Shown: positions 49,303 through 58,574 of the stretch, in pieces
Position numbering within the stretch: position 1 is the stretch's first letter
How the letters are laid out: each line of letters starts with the position of its first letter
Source: Gordoniibacillus kamchatkensis
GTDB lineage: Bacteria; Bacillota; Bacilli; Paenibacillales; NBRC-103111
DNA length: 64,000 bases
Assembly: GCF_000829455.1 (NCBI RefSeq)
Contig: NZ_JXAK01000029.1
Location: 1-64,000, forward strand
Reading direction: 5' to 3'
Position numbers and translations under genes: made by a program
The notes under the pieces: generated by a model
Database searches by the model: none
What the model was told of the DNA's origin: nothing
The model's input: only the letters and a program-made list of their open reading frames with translations

Positions 49303-49811
49303 TCACACGCTCACGATTTCCCAGCGGGAAGCCGCTTTCTCCAAATTCGGATGCGGCTGAAAACCATCGTGCGCGAGAATGAGCAGCCGAACGCGGCGAA
49401 TCCATTCGCCGAACGACGAATACGACGCGAAGGCTTCGCATACAATTCCGGCAGCGCTACAATATGCGGCGCTTTATATTTGTCCGTCGCGAATCGGAGC
49501 AGCGTATCCAGGGGAGTATATTTTTGACGCTTCCCTTCCCAGGCGTCCACCGTAACGGGTATGTCCGGCTGCGCCTGCTCGACCCATGCCTCGAGCTGTT
49601 TGATTCGCTCGTGATAAGGGCGCATCGCTTTCAGCTTCATCCGGCGCAGCGTCTCGTCATGCTGCGGCAGCAGCGCCAGCTTGACGAAGGAGCGCCCCTT
49701 CGCCAGCTTCGCAAGCAGCGGGACGTGCGCCGCCAGCGGGTCGTCGAAAATGCCTACGGCCAGCAGCGTTCCCTTAGCGGTGTCCGGACCGGGCTCATAG
49801 CCGTACGGCAT
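49303..49811 (-). pseudogene. Conserved protein of unknown function, frameshifted
   Basis: Reads MPYGYEPGPDTAKGTLLAVG through KYKAPHIVALPELYA, then shifts frame near 49436 (GCGAAGCC). With one base added the protein ends AFASYSSFGEWIRRVRLLILAHDGFQPHPNLEKAASRWEIVSV, 169 aa in all. There is no signal peptide; alternating strands and helices suggest an alpha/beta fold. AGAGGA is nine bases before the ATG at 49811, though an ATG at 49838 is possible. I do not recognise the family. Confidence 0.65.
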
Positions 49812-49884
49812 GAGCGTATTTCCTCTGGACAAATTCATCGGCTCCTTTCGTATTGTCACCATAGCAATTCCCTGCGGAATGGGT

Positions 49885-49890
49885 TATAAT
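49885..49890 (+). promoter_or_regulatory. -10 box of the aminopeptidase gene
   Basis: TATAAT at 55 bases before the start codon; the -35 region is poor. Confidence 0.4.
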
Positions 49891-49944
49891 GCTAATTGAG
49901 CATTAAACCGACTGACCATTCTATTTTGAGGAGAAGACGTTTTC

Positions 49945-51060
49945 ATGAGAGACCCTCGTTTACAGGTGTTTGCCCGCAATGTGGTGCGCTATTCCGTCAA
50001 CCTGCAGCCTGGCGAAAACATTTTGCTGGAAATGATCGGACTCAAAGATCTGGAGCTCGTGAAATGCTTTGTTGAAGAAGTGTATGCCGTCGGCGGCCGT
50101 CCGTTCGTCGATTTGCGCGACCCGGTCGTAACCCGGGCGCTGGCTCTCGGCGGAACGCGCGAGCAGTTCCAGCAGCTGGCCGAGCTGGAAGTAGCCCGCA
50201 TGAAACAGATGCATGCGTACGTCGCCGTGCGCAGCTCCGACAACATTACGACGTTGTCCGACGTGCCGGAAGCGCAAATGAAGCTGTATACGGGCGTTTA
50301 CCAGCGCCCCGTATTCGACCAGCGCATTAACTTCACCAAATGGTGCGTCATGCGCTACCCGAGCCCTTCGATGGCGCAGCTCGCCAACACGAGCACGGAA
50401 GCGTTCGAAGATTTCTTTTTCCGCGTGTGCAACCTCGACTATTCCAAAATGGACAAAGCGATGGATCCGCTGAAGGCGCTCATGGAACGCACCGACAAAG
50501 TCCGTCTCGTCGCCCCAGGCACCGACCTGACGTTCTCGATCAAAGGCATTCCGGCGGTCAAGTGCTCCGGCCACCGCAACATTCCGGACGGCGAAGTGTA
50601 TACCGCACCGGTGAAAAATTCCGTCAACGGGGTCATCAGCTACAATACGCCGACCATTTATGAAGGCACTTCTTTCGACAGCGTCAGGCTGCGCTTCGAG
50701 AACGGCAAAATCGTCGAAGCGACGGGCAGCGATACGAAGCGCATCAACGACATTCTCGACGCCGACGAAGGCGCCCGCTACGTCGGCGAGTTCGCGATCG
50801 GTGTCAATCCGCACATCAAGCATCCGATGAAAGATATTTTGTTTGACGAGAAAATCGACGGCAGCATTCACTTCACTCCTGGGCAAGCGTACGCAGAAGC
50901 CGACAACACGAACCGCTCCTCGGTGCACTGGGACATGGTGCTCATCCAGCGTCCGGATTACGGCGGCGGCGAAATTTGGTTCGACGACGTGCTGATCCGC
51001 AAGGACGGACGCTTCATGCTGAAAGAGCTCGAAGGGCTCAATCCGGAAAACCTGATTTAA
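49945..51060 (+). CDS. Aminopeptidase of family M29 (AmpS/PepS-like)
   Basis: A 371-aa metalloaminopeptidase for short peptides. Metal-binding residues lie in the C-terminal part: Glu in RYVGEFAIGVNP, His in SIHFTPG, and His/Asp in SVHWDMV; EVYTAPVKNSVNG is also typical. The length is slightly below the 410 aa of classic AmpS. GAGGAGA precedes the ATG. Single-gene unit ending in a terminator. Confidence 0.93.
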   Translation: MRDPRLQVFARNVVRYSVNLQPGENILLEMIGLKDLELVKCFVEEVYAVGGRPFVDLRDPVVTRALALGGTREQFQQLAELEVARMKQMHAYVAVRSSDNITTLSDVPEAQMKLYTGVYQRPVFDQRINFTKWCVMRYPSPSMAQLANTSTEAFEDFFFRVCNLDYSKMDKAMDPLKALMERTDKVRLVAPGTDLTFSIKGIPAVKCSGHRNIPDGEVYTAPVKNSVNGVISYNTPTIYEGTSFDSVRLRFENGKIVEATGSDTKRINDILDADEGARYVGEFAIGVNPHIKHPMKDILFDEKIDGSIHFTPGQAYAEADNTNRSSVHWDMVLIQRPDYGGGEIWFDDVLIRKDGRFMLKELEGLNPENLI

Positions 51061-51063
51061 AGC

Positions 51064-51106
51064 GAAGACCTCGCACGTCCCCGACAGGGGTGCGAGGTCT
51101 TTTTTG
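51064..51106. terminator. Bidirectional terminator
   Basis: GAAGACCTCGCAC and GTGCGAGGTCTTTTTT, between convergent aminopeptidase and GGDEF/HD-GYP genes. Confidence 0.88.
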
Positions 51107-51118
51107 CGCGCTTGCGAT

Positions 51119-52948
51119 TTATCCGACCTGCTCGTTTGTCGCAGCCGACTGATTCAGCTTGAAGGAGTACTTGTCTTGCAGCATGCTGATGAACGAGTTG
51201 ACAAGGTCCGGATCGAACTGGGAGCCGGAGCAGCGGCGCAGCTCGACGATCGCTTCGTCGAACGTTTTCGTCGGCTGGTACGGCCGCTCCGTCGTCATGG
51301 CGTCGAACGAATCGACGATGCACAGCATGCGCGCCAGCTTCGGGATTTCGTCGCCGCGCAGGCCGTGCGGATAACCTTTGCCGTCGTACCGTTCATGGTG
51401 GAACTGCACGAGCGGCACCAGCTCCTTGTACTTGTCCATCGCCGAGACGATGTCCTTCCCCCACTCGACATGCTTCTTGACCGTTTCCCACTCTTCGCTC
51501 GTCAGCTTGTCCTTCTTCTTCAAAATCTCCTTCGGCACTTCCAGTTTGCCGATATCGTGAATGAGGGCGCCGAGCACGAACGTCTTCTTCTCCGCATCCT
51601 GCAAGCTTGTGTAATCGCAAAAATCGATCGCGTAGCCGAACACCCTTTTGCTGTGTTGAAACGTGTAGACGTCCTTGGCGAGAAAAATGTTGAGCTGCTG
51701 CTCGATCTCGTGAATGTCCTGCTCAATGTCGATCGTCTTCTGGATGATCGATTGCTCGTTGTAAATATGAACGAGGTTTTTTCCTTGCGCTTTGGCGTAG
51801 TACAGCGCCTGGTCCGCCTTGTCGAGCAGCTGCGACTTGTCCGTAATCCCCTTGCGGTATTCCGTCACGCCGGCCGAGAACGACAAACACCCGTGCGGCA
51901 AAACGTCTACGCCTTCGTAATACGAATCGTTCAGCTGCTTGCGCAGCTCGTTGACGAACTGGTACGCCGCCTTCTCGTTCTGATCCTGCAGCAAAATCGT
52001 AAACTCTTCGCCGCCGTAGCGGGCTACTACGTAATTGTGGGGCTTGCACTGCTTTTGCAGCTGTTTGGCCACAAATTCGAGCAGCTTGTCCCCTTTCAAA
52101 TGCCCGAACGTATCGTTAAACCGTTTGAAGTTATCGAGATCGAGAATGGCCAGGCTGAACACGGTCTGCTGAGCTCTTGCTTTCGCGAGCTCTTTCTCCA
52201 GCAAATCCTCGAAATAGCCGTGATTGTACAGTCCCGTACGCTGATCTTTGATAGCCTTATACGCGACCTCGCTGTATAGTTTGGACAACTCCCGAAATCC
52301 CAAAGACAGCAGCACGCATATTCCTGTTATCAAGGTAAGGCCAAAATACCGATTGTTCGTTAGCAGAATGCTAAGAACTAGAGATAGCAGCAAGGTGCTG
52401 GAATAAGCGATAACGGCATCTTTGAACATTTCCTTTAAAATTTGCACTAAACTGTTTTGGGTCGTAATGATGTGAAATATAGCTATGACAGCAATGTTTA
52501 CCAAAAAATAGGCGATCATGGATGCGAAATACGCTATAATGAGCGTCTGATCAATGGCGCCCGTTTTCCCTCCGAATGAGGCAAATACGTACGAAGCGAA
52601 GCATATCATCAACGTATAATCGCTGAAATTAAAAAAATGCGCCCACCACACATATTTTTTTCGGCGCATGAAGATCGAAACAATAGAATTCAAAAATAAC
52701 GCCCAAAGTGCAACTTGTAATCCGAACGTATAAATAATCGCTAAATACACTGCCGAATCCATCGACTGGATATTGCCTTCCGGCGGAATCCTAAAGGTGA
52801 AGTAATTCAACAGCAGCAGTACGCCTGTCAAAGCGTAGATCAGAACCCAATCGGAATAACTTTCAACATGAAAGCGGAAAAATGAAAGAAACACCCCGAT
52901 CCCCAGCAGCGATACGAGCGAAATATATATACGTTTGGATTGAATCAT
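51119..52948 (-). CDS. Membrane sensor with GGDEF and HD-GYP domains
   Basis: A 609-aa bifunctional c-di-GMP enzyme candidate. Residues 8-215 form about eight membrane helices with no large outside domain, a MASE-like sensor. The diguanylate cyclase domain has GGEEF at 312-316 and DLDNFKRFND at 270-279; the inhibitory RxxD site is not present. The phosphodiesterase HD-GYP domain has HDIGK at 464-468 and HHERYDGKGYP at 517-527. Both active sites look intact. It lies downstream of a 32-aa peptide gene and a DUF5317 gene on the same strand, with an intrinsic terminator in front. Confidence 0.93.
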   Translation of the reverse strand: MIQSKRIYISLVSLLGIGVFLSFFRFHVESYSDWVLIYALTGVLLLLNYFTFRIPPEGNIQSMDSAVYLAIIYTFGLQVALWALFLNSIVSIFMRRKKYVWWAHFFNFSDYTLMICFASYVFASFGGKTGAIDQTLIIAYFASMIAYFLVNIAVIAIFHIITTQNSLVQILKEMFKDAVIAYSSTLLLSLVLSILLTNNRYFGLTLITGICVLLSLGFRELSKLYSEVAYKAIKDQRTGLYNHGYFEDLLEKELAKARAQQTVFSLAILDLDNFKRFNDTFGHLKGDKLLEFVAKQLQKQCKPHNYVVARYGGEEFTILLQDQNEKAAYQFVNELRKQLNDSYYEGVDVLPHGCLSFSAGVTEYRKGITDKSQLLDKADQALYYAKAQGKNLVHIYNEQSIIQKTIDIEQDIHEIEQQLNIFLAKDVYTFQHSKRVFGYAIDFCDYTSLQDAEKKTFVLGALIHDIGKLEVPKEILKKKDKLTSEEWETVKKHVEWGKDIVSAMDKYKELVPLVQFHHERYDGKGYPHGLRGDEIPKLARMLCIVDSFDAMTTERPYQPTKTFDEAIVELRRCSGSQFDPDLVNSFISMLQDKYSFKLNQSAATNEQVG

Positions 52949-52965
52949 CGGGCCATCTCCTTATG

Positions 52966-53009
52966 CAAAAAATGAAAGGAAGAAGCTGATACTTCTTCCT
53001 TTCATTTTG
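52966..53009 (-). terminator. Terminator inside the c-di-GMP module
   Basis: On the minus strand AAAATGAAAGGAAGAAG pairs with CTTCTTCCTTTCATTTT and further T follows. It sits between the peptide gene and the GGDEF/HD-GYP gene, so the sensor is probably made only by read-through or from its own promoter. Confidence 0.85.
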
Positions 53010-53057
53010 ATCAAACCGCTAAGAAAAATCAACTAATACTTCTAAATATTTTCAATC

Positions 53058-53156
53058 TCACGGTCCGGTTAATTGTATGCCGGATGTAAATGCAACGACT
53101 GCACATGCCACAATCACAACGTTCAAAGCAATTGTAAGTACTTTGCTTAGCTTCAT
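53058..53156 (-). CDS. 32-aa hydrophobic peptide, possible secreted signal
   Basis: MKLSKVLTIALNVVIVACAV starts the peptide and VAFTSGIQLTGP ends it. A Lys-containing head, a hydrophobic core at residues 6-23 and a polar tail give the layout of a peptide pheromone precursor or a tiny membrane protein. AGGAGGTGA is eight bases before the ATG, one of the best ribosome sites in the window. It is 38 bases after the DUF5317 gene and followed by a terminator. There is no AgrB-type processing gene close by. Confidence 0.7.
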   Translation of the reverse strand: MKLSKVLTIALNVVIVACAVVAFTSGIQLTGP

Positions 53157-53194
53157 TAGAATTTCACCTCCTGTATGAATTTACAATTACCTAT

Positions 53195-53779
53195 TTATAA
53201 AACTTTTTCGATGATAGGCAGCTTTTGTTTCTTCGGCCTGTCGAGCACCATCAGGTTCTGAATGTATAAGAAAATGCCGATTCCGCATACGACGTCGCCG
53301 ATACTGATAACCTGCTGCTTGTAATATGGCTTGTTCAGTGGAATGATATCGCCCAAAAACGCTAGCTTCGTCTCCGCCGTCAGCACCATGTGTTTACCGT
53401 ACAGCGTTCCCTCTTGCAGCGCCTGAGCATAGTCCTTGCCGATCGTGGAAGCGGCTTCAAGAGAAACCGGCATTCTACCGCCGTTGATCAGCATGACCAG
53501 GAAGTTCAGAAAAACTCCCGCCATTAATACGAGGAAGCCCTTTTCCTTGCGGTTCATCCACAAAAACACGAAACCGACGATATAAACTGCCATAAACGTA
53601 AAATTGCTGATCGCCGCAACCCAAGCGTATCTTGTTTCAAATATGTAAACGAGAAACTGAATCGCAAGCAATATAGGGAAAACCCAGCCGTAACGAAGCT
53701 TGACGTTCAAAAACCCTTTCAAGCTGCCGCGGCGAAGAAGTCCTACCAAAATGCCGATAATTACACCGTCAAACGCCAT
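53195..53779 (-). CDS. DUF5317 membrane protein
   Basis: A 194-aa protein with five to six hydrophobic segments. The pattern FDGVIIGILVGLLRRGSLKGFLNVKLRYGWVFPI, VMLINGGRMPVS, KHMVLTAETKLAFLGDIIPL and SIGDVVCGIGIFLYIQ is that of DUF5317, a family of unknown function. The polar loop KHMVLTAETKLAFLGDIIP faces one side of the membrane and could bind a ligand. A promoter-like TTGATG/GTGACA and TATAAA region lies at about 53823-53855. First gene of the three-gene module. Confidence 0.85.
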   Translation of the reverse strand: MAFDGVIIGILVGLLRRGSLKGFLNVKLRYGWVFPILLAIQFLVYIFETRYAWVAAISNFTFMAVYIVGFVFLWMNRKEKGFLVLMAGVFLNFLVMLINGGRMPVSLEAASTIGKDYAQALQEGTLYGKHMVLTAETKLAFLGDIIPLNKPYYKQQVISIGDVVCGIGIFLYIQNLMVLDRPKKQKLPIIEKVL

Positions 53780-53944
53780 GTTAGCGATCTCTCCAATTTA
53801 TGGGTTGGTGGTGGAGCTAGTAAATTTTATACATCAACCTTGTACCATATGTCACGTTCTTTTTTGTTTACTTTGGAAAAATCGGTCTTAAGTCGTATAC
53901 GTTCGTTATATATCGACAAAATAGGCAGGTGGAGGTGATAAATT

Positions 53945-54079
53945 ATGACAGGACGAAACAATCAGCCTAAAAATAATGGGCCGTCGTCGAAGCCTTCGCG
54001 CCTCGATCAATTCGGCGACCAACTGGCCGATAACGGCCCTTCCGCGAAAGGCGGCAACAACGAGACAGGCAAACGATAA
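53945..54079 (+). CDS. 44-aa hydrophilic small protein
   Basis: Begins MTGRNNQPKNNGPSSKPSRL and ends in SAKGGNNETGKR. Rich in Asn, Gly, Ser and Lys, without hydrophobic segments, similar in style to minor small acid-soluble spore proteins, though no family motif is certain. GGAGGTGATAAATT precedes the ATG and a strong terminator follows. The composition and gene layout support a real gene. Confidence 0.65.
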   Translation: MTGRNNQPKNNGPSSKPSRLDQFGDQLADNGPSAKGGNNETGKR

Positions 54080-54090
54080 GCGCACAATGC

Positions 54091-54133
54091 CAAAAAAGCT
54101 CTTTCGGCGGCAGTGCCGGAAGAGCTTTTTTAA
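54091..54133. terminator. Terminator
   Basis: AAAAAAGCTCTTTCGGC and GCCGGAAGAGCTTTTTT, twelve bases after the 44-aa gene. Confidence 0.9.
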
Positions 54134-54321
54134 TTCGCACCGTCAAGCTGGCATCCCCAGTATACTTAGCCTACTGCAAACATATAAGAAACGAGTCCGG
54201 ATTCATTTCACAATATTTTTTGGCGAAAGCGAGTGATCATTCATCGATTCGTGCTGTTCAATAAGTAGAGCCTAGTCTCTCTGTGTCGCTCACGAAAATT
54301 TCGTTGTCGAGGTGTGCCTGA

Positions 54322-54573
54322 ATGATTTACGGAACGATGTTGTTGGATACGGATATGGAATTGTTCGTTGCGGCTTTGTCGCAAACGCCTGTGCTTGTGT
54401 GGCAGCTGAACGAGCACGATATGTATGTGCATGTGGATTCCGGAATCATTCTGAAATTCGCTCCCGATTATGTGCAGATCCGATCGGTCCACGGCTTGAA
54501 GCATGTTGCCTGTTATCCCAGAGATCATTGCGAATTCAGCGTCCGCCTTGCAGGCGGGCAAAGAACGATATAA
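54322..54573 (+). CDS. Hypothetical 83-aa protein
   Basis: A short soluble frame MIYGTMLLDTDMELFVAALS that continues through DSGIILKFAPDYVQIRSVHGLKHVACYPRDHCEFSVRL. GAGGTG lies upstream of the ATG. No family recognised; there is a mixture of predicted strands and one helix. It is 103 bases upstream of the transporter gene and could share its message. Confidence is limited because it is short and lacks a terminator or close partner. Confidence 0.5.
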   Translation: MIYGTMLLDTDMELFVAALSQTPVLVWQLNEHDMYVHVDSGIILKFAPDYVQIRSVHGLKHVACYPRDHCEFSVRLAGGQRTI

Positions 54574-54676
54574 CGGCATTACGGTCCCTTCCGCTTCCCG
54601 CGCACCATTCCGAATGCATCGAATAGGCTGTAGTACGGCTAGGTTACAGCCTAATTCGATACGGAGGTGGGTGGAA

Positions 54677-56092
54677 ATGGGAGTGGAACTGATCGGGCTG
54701 CACTGGGTATACGTCCTGTTCGTGGCCCTGATTGTCGGCTTCATGATTGCCCGGAAAGACACGACGATTGTATGTATTGCGGGTGTTTTCGTGCTTGCCC
54801 TGATGGCGACCGGTTCGCTTTCGCACTCGGTCATCGGAGTGTTCTCAAGCTTTATTTACGCCATTAAAGAACTGCTTGGGACGATACTCGTCATCTCGAT
54901 CATCGTCGGCATGAGCCAGGTGCTGACGAAGACGGGAATAAACGAGACGATGATTACGCCCGTCGCTCGTCTCATTCGAACGCCGGCGCTTGCGTTCTGG
55001 GTGACGGGCATCGCCATGATGATCATCTCGTGGTTTTTCTGGCCGTCTCCGGCGGTGGCGCTAATCGGGGCTGTGCTGCTGCCGGTGGCGGTGCGGGTCG
55101 GCTTGCCCGCGATCGGCGTGGCGATGGCGATGAACTTGTTCGGACACGGGATTGCCCTCTCTGGCGACTACATCATTCAAGGAGCGCCGAAGCTGACTGC
55201 CGATGCGGCGGGCATTCCGGTCGGCGACGTGATGAGCGCTTCGGTGCCGCTTGTCATCGTAATGGGCGTCGTCACGACCGTAACCGCCTTCCTGATGCTG
55301 CGCAAAGACTTGAAGTCCGGCAAGCTGGCCGCCGACAAACCTCCAAAAGGCTCGACAGTTCTCAACGACGATTTGCCGTTTCGCATCCCGGCGCGGCATT
55401 CGTCGCTTACGCGCGGCGCCAAACGGCTGCTCGCCGCAGTCATCCTGCTGCTGTTCGCGCTCGACGTTGCGGCCATGTTCGTACTCAAGCTGCAAGGCGG
55501 CGACGCTACCGCGCTCATCGGCGGCACGGCGCTGTTCATTTTGCTGCTGGTGTCTTTGCTCGCTCACCGGGCGAAAGGTCTGGAGAAGACGACCGGCTAC
55601 TTGGTGGAAGGGTTTCAATTCGGGTTTCGCGTGTTCGGACCCGTCATTCCGATCGCGGCATTTTTCTATTTAGGCGACGCGGCGTTGACAGACATTTTCG
55701 GCAAAGTGCTGCCGCAAGGTTCGACAGGTATCGTCAACGACTTGGGCGTTGCGCTGGCACATAGCGTCCCGTTGAACAAAGCTGTGAGCGCGGTGACGCT
55801 GACAGCTGTCGGCGCCATTACCGGTCTCGACGGTTCCGGCTTTTCCGGCATCTCGCTGGCCGGTTCGATCGCGCACCTGTTTGCCGCCGCAATCGGGTCC
55901 GGCATCGCAACGCTGACGGCGCTCGGCCAAGTGGCTGCCATCTGGGTCGGCGGCGGCACGCTAATTCCGTGGGCTCTTATTCCGGCTGCGGCCATTTGCG
56001 GCGTCGACCCGTTCGATCTCGCCCGCCGCAACCTGAAGCCGGTGCTGATCGGTCTTGTCGTCACGACGATCGTCGCGATGTTTTTGCTGTAA
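54677..56092 (+). CDS. Ion-transporter-superfamily permease (GntP/NhaC-like)
   Basis: A 471-aa membrane protein with about twelve hydrophobic segments. Two re-entrant regions typical of the IT superfamily are seen: NLFGHGIALSGDYIIQGAP in the first half and TAVGAITGLDGSGFSGISLAGSIAHLF in the second. It could import an organic acid or exchange Na+ and H+; the sequence does not decide. GGAGGTGGG precedes the ATG at 54677. Longer upstream frame to 54503 has no ribosome site. Confidence 0.82.
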   Translation: MGVELIGLHWVYVLFVALIVGFMIARKDTTIVCIAGVFVLALMATGSLSHSVIGVFSSFIYAIKELLGTILVISIIVGMSQVLTKTGINETMITPVARLIRTPALAFWVTGIAMMIISWFFWPSPAVALIGAVLLPVAVRVGLPAIGVAMAMNLFGHGIALSGDYIIQGAPKLTADAAGIPVGDVMSASVPLVIVMGVVTTVTAFLMLRKDLKSGKLAADKPPKGSTVLNDDLPFRIPARHSSLTRGAKRLLAAVILLLFALDVAAMFVLKLQGGDATALIGGTALFILLLVSLLAHRAKGLEKTTGYLVEGFQFGFRVFGPVIPIAAFFYLGDAALTDIFGKVLPQGSTGIVNDLGVALAHSVPLNKAVSAVTLTAVGAITGLDGSGFSGISLAGSIAHLFAAAIGSGIATLTALGQVAAIWVGGGTLIPWALIPAAAICGVDPFDLARRNLKPVLIGLVVTTIVAMFLL

Positions 56093-56112
56093 GAGACGCT
56101 CAGCAGGCGCGG

Positions 56113-56146
56113 AAAAAGGCTCCGGGGCGTCATGCCCGGAGCCTTG
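56113..56146 (-). terminator. Terminator of topB
   Basis: AAGGCTCCGGGC / GCCCGGAGCCTT stem; on the minus strand followed by TTTTCC. It also lies after the convergent transporter gene. Confidence 0.82.
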
Positions 56147-56150
56147 CTCC

Positions 56151-58457
56151 TCATAATCTCTCTACCGCCAGGCGCCCCGTCGCGGTATCGGCAAGCACGA
56201 TGCGGCCGTCAAAGGCGGCGCCGGACTCGTCGGTCAGCTTCAGCTTGGCGGTACGCCCTTTCTCGATGAGCGCCTTGACCTGGGCGTCGGTCAGCGAGCG
56301 GCCGAAGCTCATCTTCCAAATGACGAAGCCGCAGCCGGTCCGGTAACCCGTGCAGCCGTAGCCTTTCTTTCCCATAAAAATCGCTCCGCCGCAGCCCGGG
56401 CGCGGGCAAGCGGCGATCACACCGGGGGCCGCCCGGCGCTCGGGATCGTCCGCTGTGCGGACGCCGCCAGCTGCCGCAGCGGATTGAGCCGCTCCGGCAG
56501 CAGCTTCGGCCGAGGCCGTGGCTCTCCCCTTGGCCGAGGAGTTGCGGGAACCTCCCTTGCCGCGCTTGCCGGGAGCCGCCGCAGCCGCATCGCCTTCGAA
56601 CGCTGTCTTCGCCATTCTCGCCTGCCCCCGCACTTTATCGACGATCAGGGTGGCGAACGTTTTCACTTTGTCTATGAACGCCTCGTCCGACGCTTGCCCT
56701 TTGGCGATTTCGTTGAGCCGACGTTCCCATTGCCCGGTCATCTCCGGCGACGTCAGCAGCTCGATGCCCGCGCCGCGAATGAGCTCGATCGCGGTGCGGC
56801 CTTTTGGCGTTATGGCAATGCGTTTGCCCTGCATCGTAATGTAGCCGACGTTTTTGAGCCGTTCGATCGTCGCCGCCCGCGTTGCCGGCGTGCCGAGGCC
56901 GGAGTCCTTCATCGCCTCGCGCAGCTCCTCGTCCTCGATCGATCTCCCGGCGCTCTCCATCGCCTTCAGCAGCGTGCCCTCGGTAAACGGCTTCGGCGGC
57001 TGCGTCTCCTTCTCTTTGACCGCCGCCTCTGTGCACTGCACCGGCTGCTGCGCATCCACAGAAAACGGGGCGCTCGTTTCGGTTTCTTCTTCGGCGTCCT
57101 CGCCTTCCTTGTCTTTATCTTTGCCGGCGCCGCCCTTCTTCGCTTTTGCATGCTCCAGATCGGCATAAACGACTTTCCAGCCTTCGGCGAGCAGCTGTTT
57201 GACCGTCGTTTTGAACGTCTCGCCTTCCACCTCGGTCAACACCGTATGGACGCGGTATTCGGCAGCCGGGTAAAACACCGCCAAAAACCGCCGTACGATC
57301 AGGTCGTAGAGCTTCTGTTCGTCCGGTGCCAGCCCGCTCGCCCGTTTCGCCGTCGGCAGTATGGCATGGTGGTCTTCGACCTTCTCCGGATTGCACAGCG
57401 CTTTGTTGCCTTTGTGCACAAGGCTGCGATTTGCGCCTCGCACCAGCTCGTCGTAGGCTGTCCCTTGCAGCGCCGACAGCGCGCGGTGCATCTCCGGGAT
57501 ATTCTGCTCGGTGACGTAGTTGGAATTGGTCCGCGGATACGTAATCACTTTATGTTTCTCGTACAGCGCCTGCGCCGTGTCGAGCGTCTTCTTCGCGGAG
57601 AAGCCGAACCTGCCGTTCGCCTCGCGCTGCAAAAGCGTCAAGTCGTACAGCTTCTGCGGGTACTCCTTCGTCTCTTTCGCCTCGTAGGACGCAATGCGCC
57701 CCGGTTTGCCGTGCACCTTCTTTCGAAGCGCCTCGGCCTTCTCCGGGTCGGTGAGCCGGTCTCCCTGCCACAAGCCGCGATATTCCGTATCATCTTGCCG
57801 GAACAGCGCCGACAGCTCGTAAAATTTCTGCGAGTCGAACGCTTCAATCTGCTTCTGCCGGTCGTAGATGAGCGCCAGCACCGGCGTTTGCACCCGGCCG
57901 ACGGACAGCAGCACGTTGTGCTTCGTCGTAAACGCGCGCGATCCGTTCATCCCGATGAGCCAGTCCGCCTCGCTGCGGGAACGGGCCGCGCGGGTCAAAT
58001 TCTCGTATTCGGCGGCGTCCTTGAGCGCAGCGAAGCCTTGCCGGATCGTCTCCGCCGTCAGATCGGATATCCATAACCGCTGGACGGGCTGCGTCAGCTT
58101 CAGGTGGCGCTGAATATAAGAAAAAATGAGCTGACCTTCGCGCCCGGCGTCGCACGCGTTGACGATCCGGCCGCACGTGCGGGCCAGCTCGGCGATCACC
58201 TTGAGCTGGTCTTTCGTCTTCGGATTCGGCAGCAGCTTGAACGCCTGCGGGATGATCGGCAAATCGTCGAAGCGCCATTTTTTGTATTTTTCGTCGTAAT
58301 GGTCCGGCTCGGCAAGTCCGATCAAATGGCCGATCGCCCAAGTGATGACGTACTGCTGCCCTTCCAAATACGAGCGCTTGTTGACCGCCTTCGGCTCGAT
58401 GGCGGCCGCGATATTCCGGCCCATGTCGGGCTTCTCGGCGATGACTAGCGTTTTCAC
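56151..58457 (-). CDS. topB: DNA topoisomerase III
   Basis: A 768-aa type IA topoisomerase that relaxes and decatenates DNA. The Toprim domain has VIAEKPDMG (catalytic Glu) and NACDAGREGQLIF (Asp pair), the active-site Tyr is in VITYPRTNSNYV, and the C-terminus adds a four-Cys zinc ribbon (CPRPGCGGAIF and GCTGYRTGCGF) after a long Ala/Gly/Lys linker. An acidic insert KDKDKEGEDAEEETET lies near residue 470. The GTG start at 58457 puts KTLVIAEKPD at the N-terminus, as in relatives. Confidence 0.94.
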   Translation of the reverse strand: MKTLVIAEKPDMGRNIAAAIEPKAVNKRSYLEGQQYVITWAIGHLIGLAEPDHYDEKYKKWRFDDLPIIPQAFKLLPNPKTKDQLKVIAELARTCGRIVNACDAGREGQLIFSYIQRHLKLTQPVQRLWISDLTAETIRQGFAALKDAAEYENLTRAARSRSEADWLIGMNGSRAFTTKHNVLLSVGRVQTPVLALIYDRQKQIEAFDSQKFYELSALFRQDDTEYRGLWQGDRLTDPEKAEALRKKVHGKPGRIASYEAKETKEYPQKLYDLTLLQREANGRFGFSAKKTLDTAQALYEKHKVITYPRTNSNYVTEQNIPEMHRALSALQGTAYDELVRGANRSLVHKGNKALCNPEKVEDHHAILPTAKRASGLAPDEQKLYDLIVRRFLAVFYPAAEYRVHTVLTEVEGETFKTTVKQLLAEGWKVVYADLEHAKAKKGGAGKDKDKEGEDAEEETETSAPFSVDAQQPVQCTEAAVKEKETQPPKPFTEGTLLKAMESAGRSIEDEELREAMKDSGLGTPATRAATIERLKNVGYITMQGKRIAITPKGRTAIELIRGAGIELLTSPEMTGQWERRLNEIAKGQASDEAFIDKVKTFATLIVDKVRGQARMAKTAFEGDAAAAAPGKRGKGGSRNSSAKGRATASAEAAAGAAQSAAAAGGVRTADDPERRAAPGVIAACPRPGCGGAIFMGKKGYGCTGYRTGCGFVIWKMSFGRSLTDAQVKALIEKGRTAKLKLTDESGAAFDGRIVLADTATGRLAVERL

Positions 58458-58574
58458 GGCAAACAGTCCTATCCTCTCGATTGTCAGGTCATACACATTC
58501 GACAAGAAGCGGCAAAATCCTGCGTCCAGGCGAAAATGAACAAGAGCCCGCCGCAGCCAACCTCTCGTTCGCCT

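Noticed and set aside
56484-58076. Open frame of 530 codons antisense to topB
   Set aside because: Arg/His/Leu-rich composition and no ribosome site; topoisomerase III on the other strand is unmistakable.
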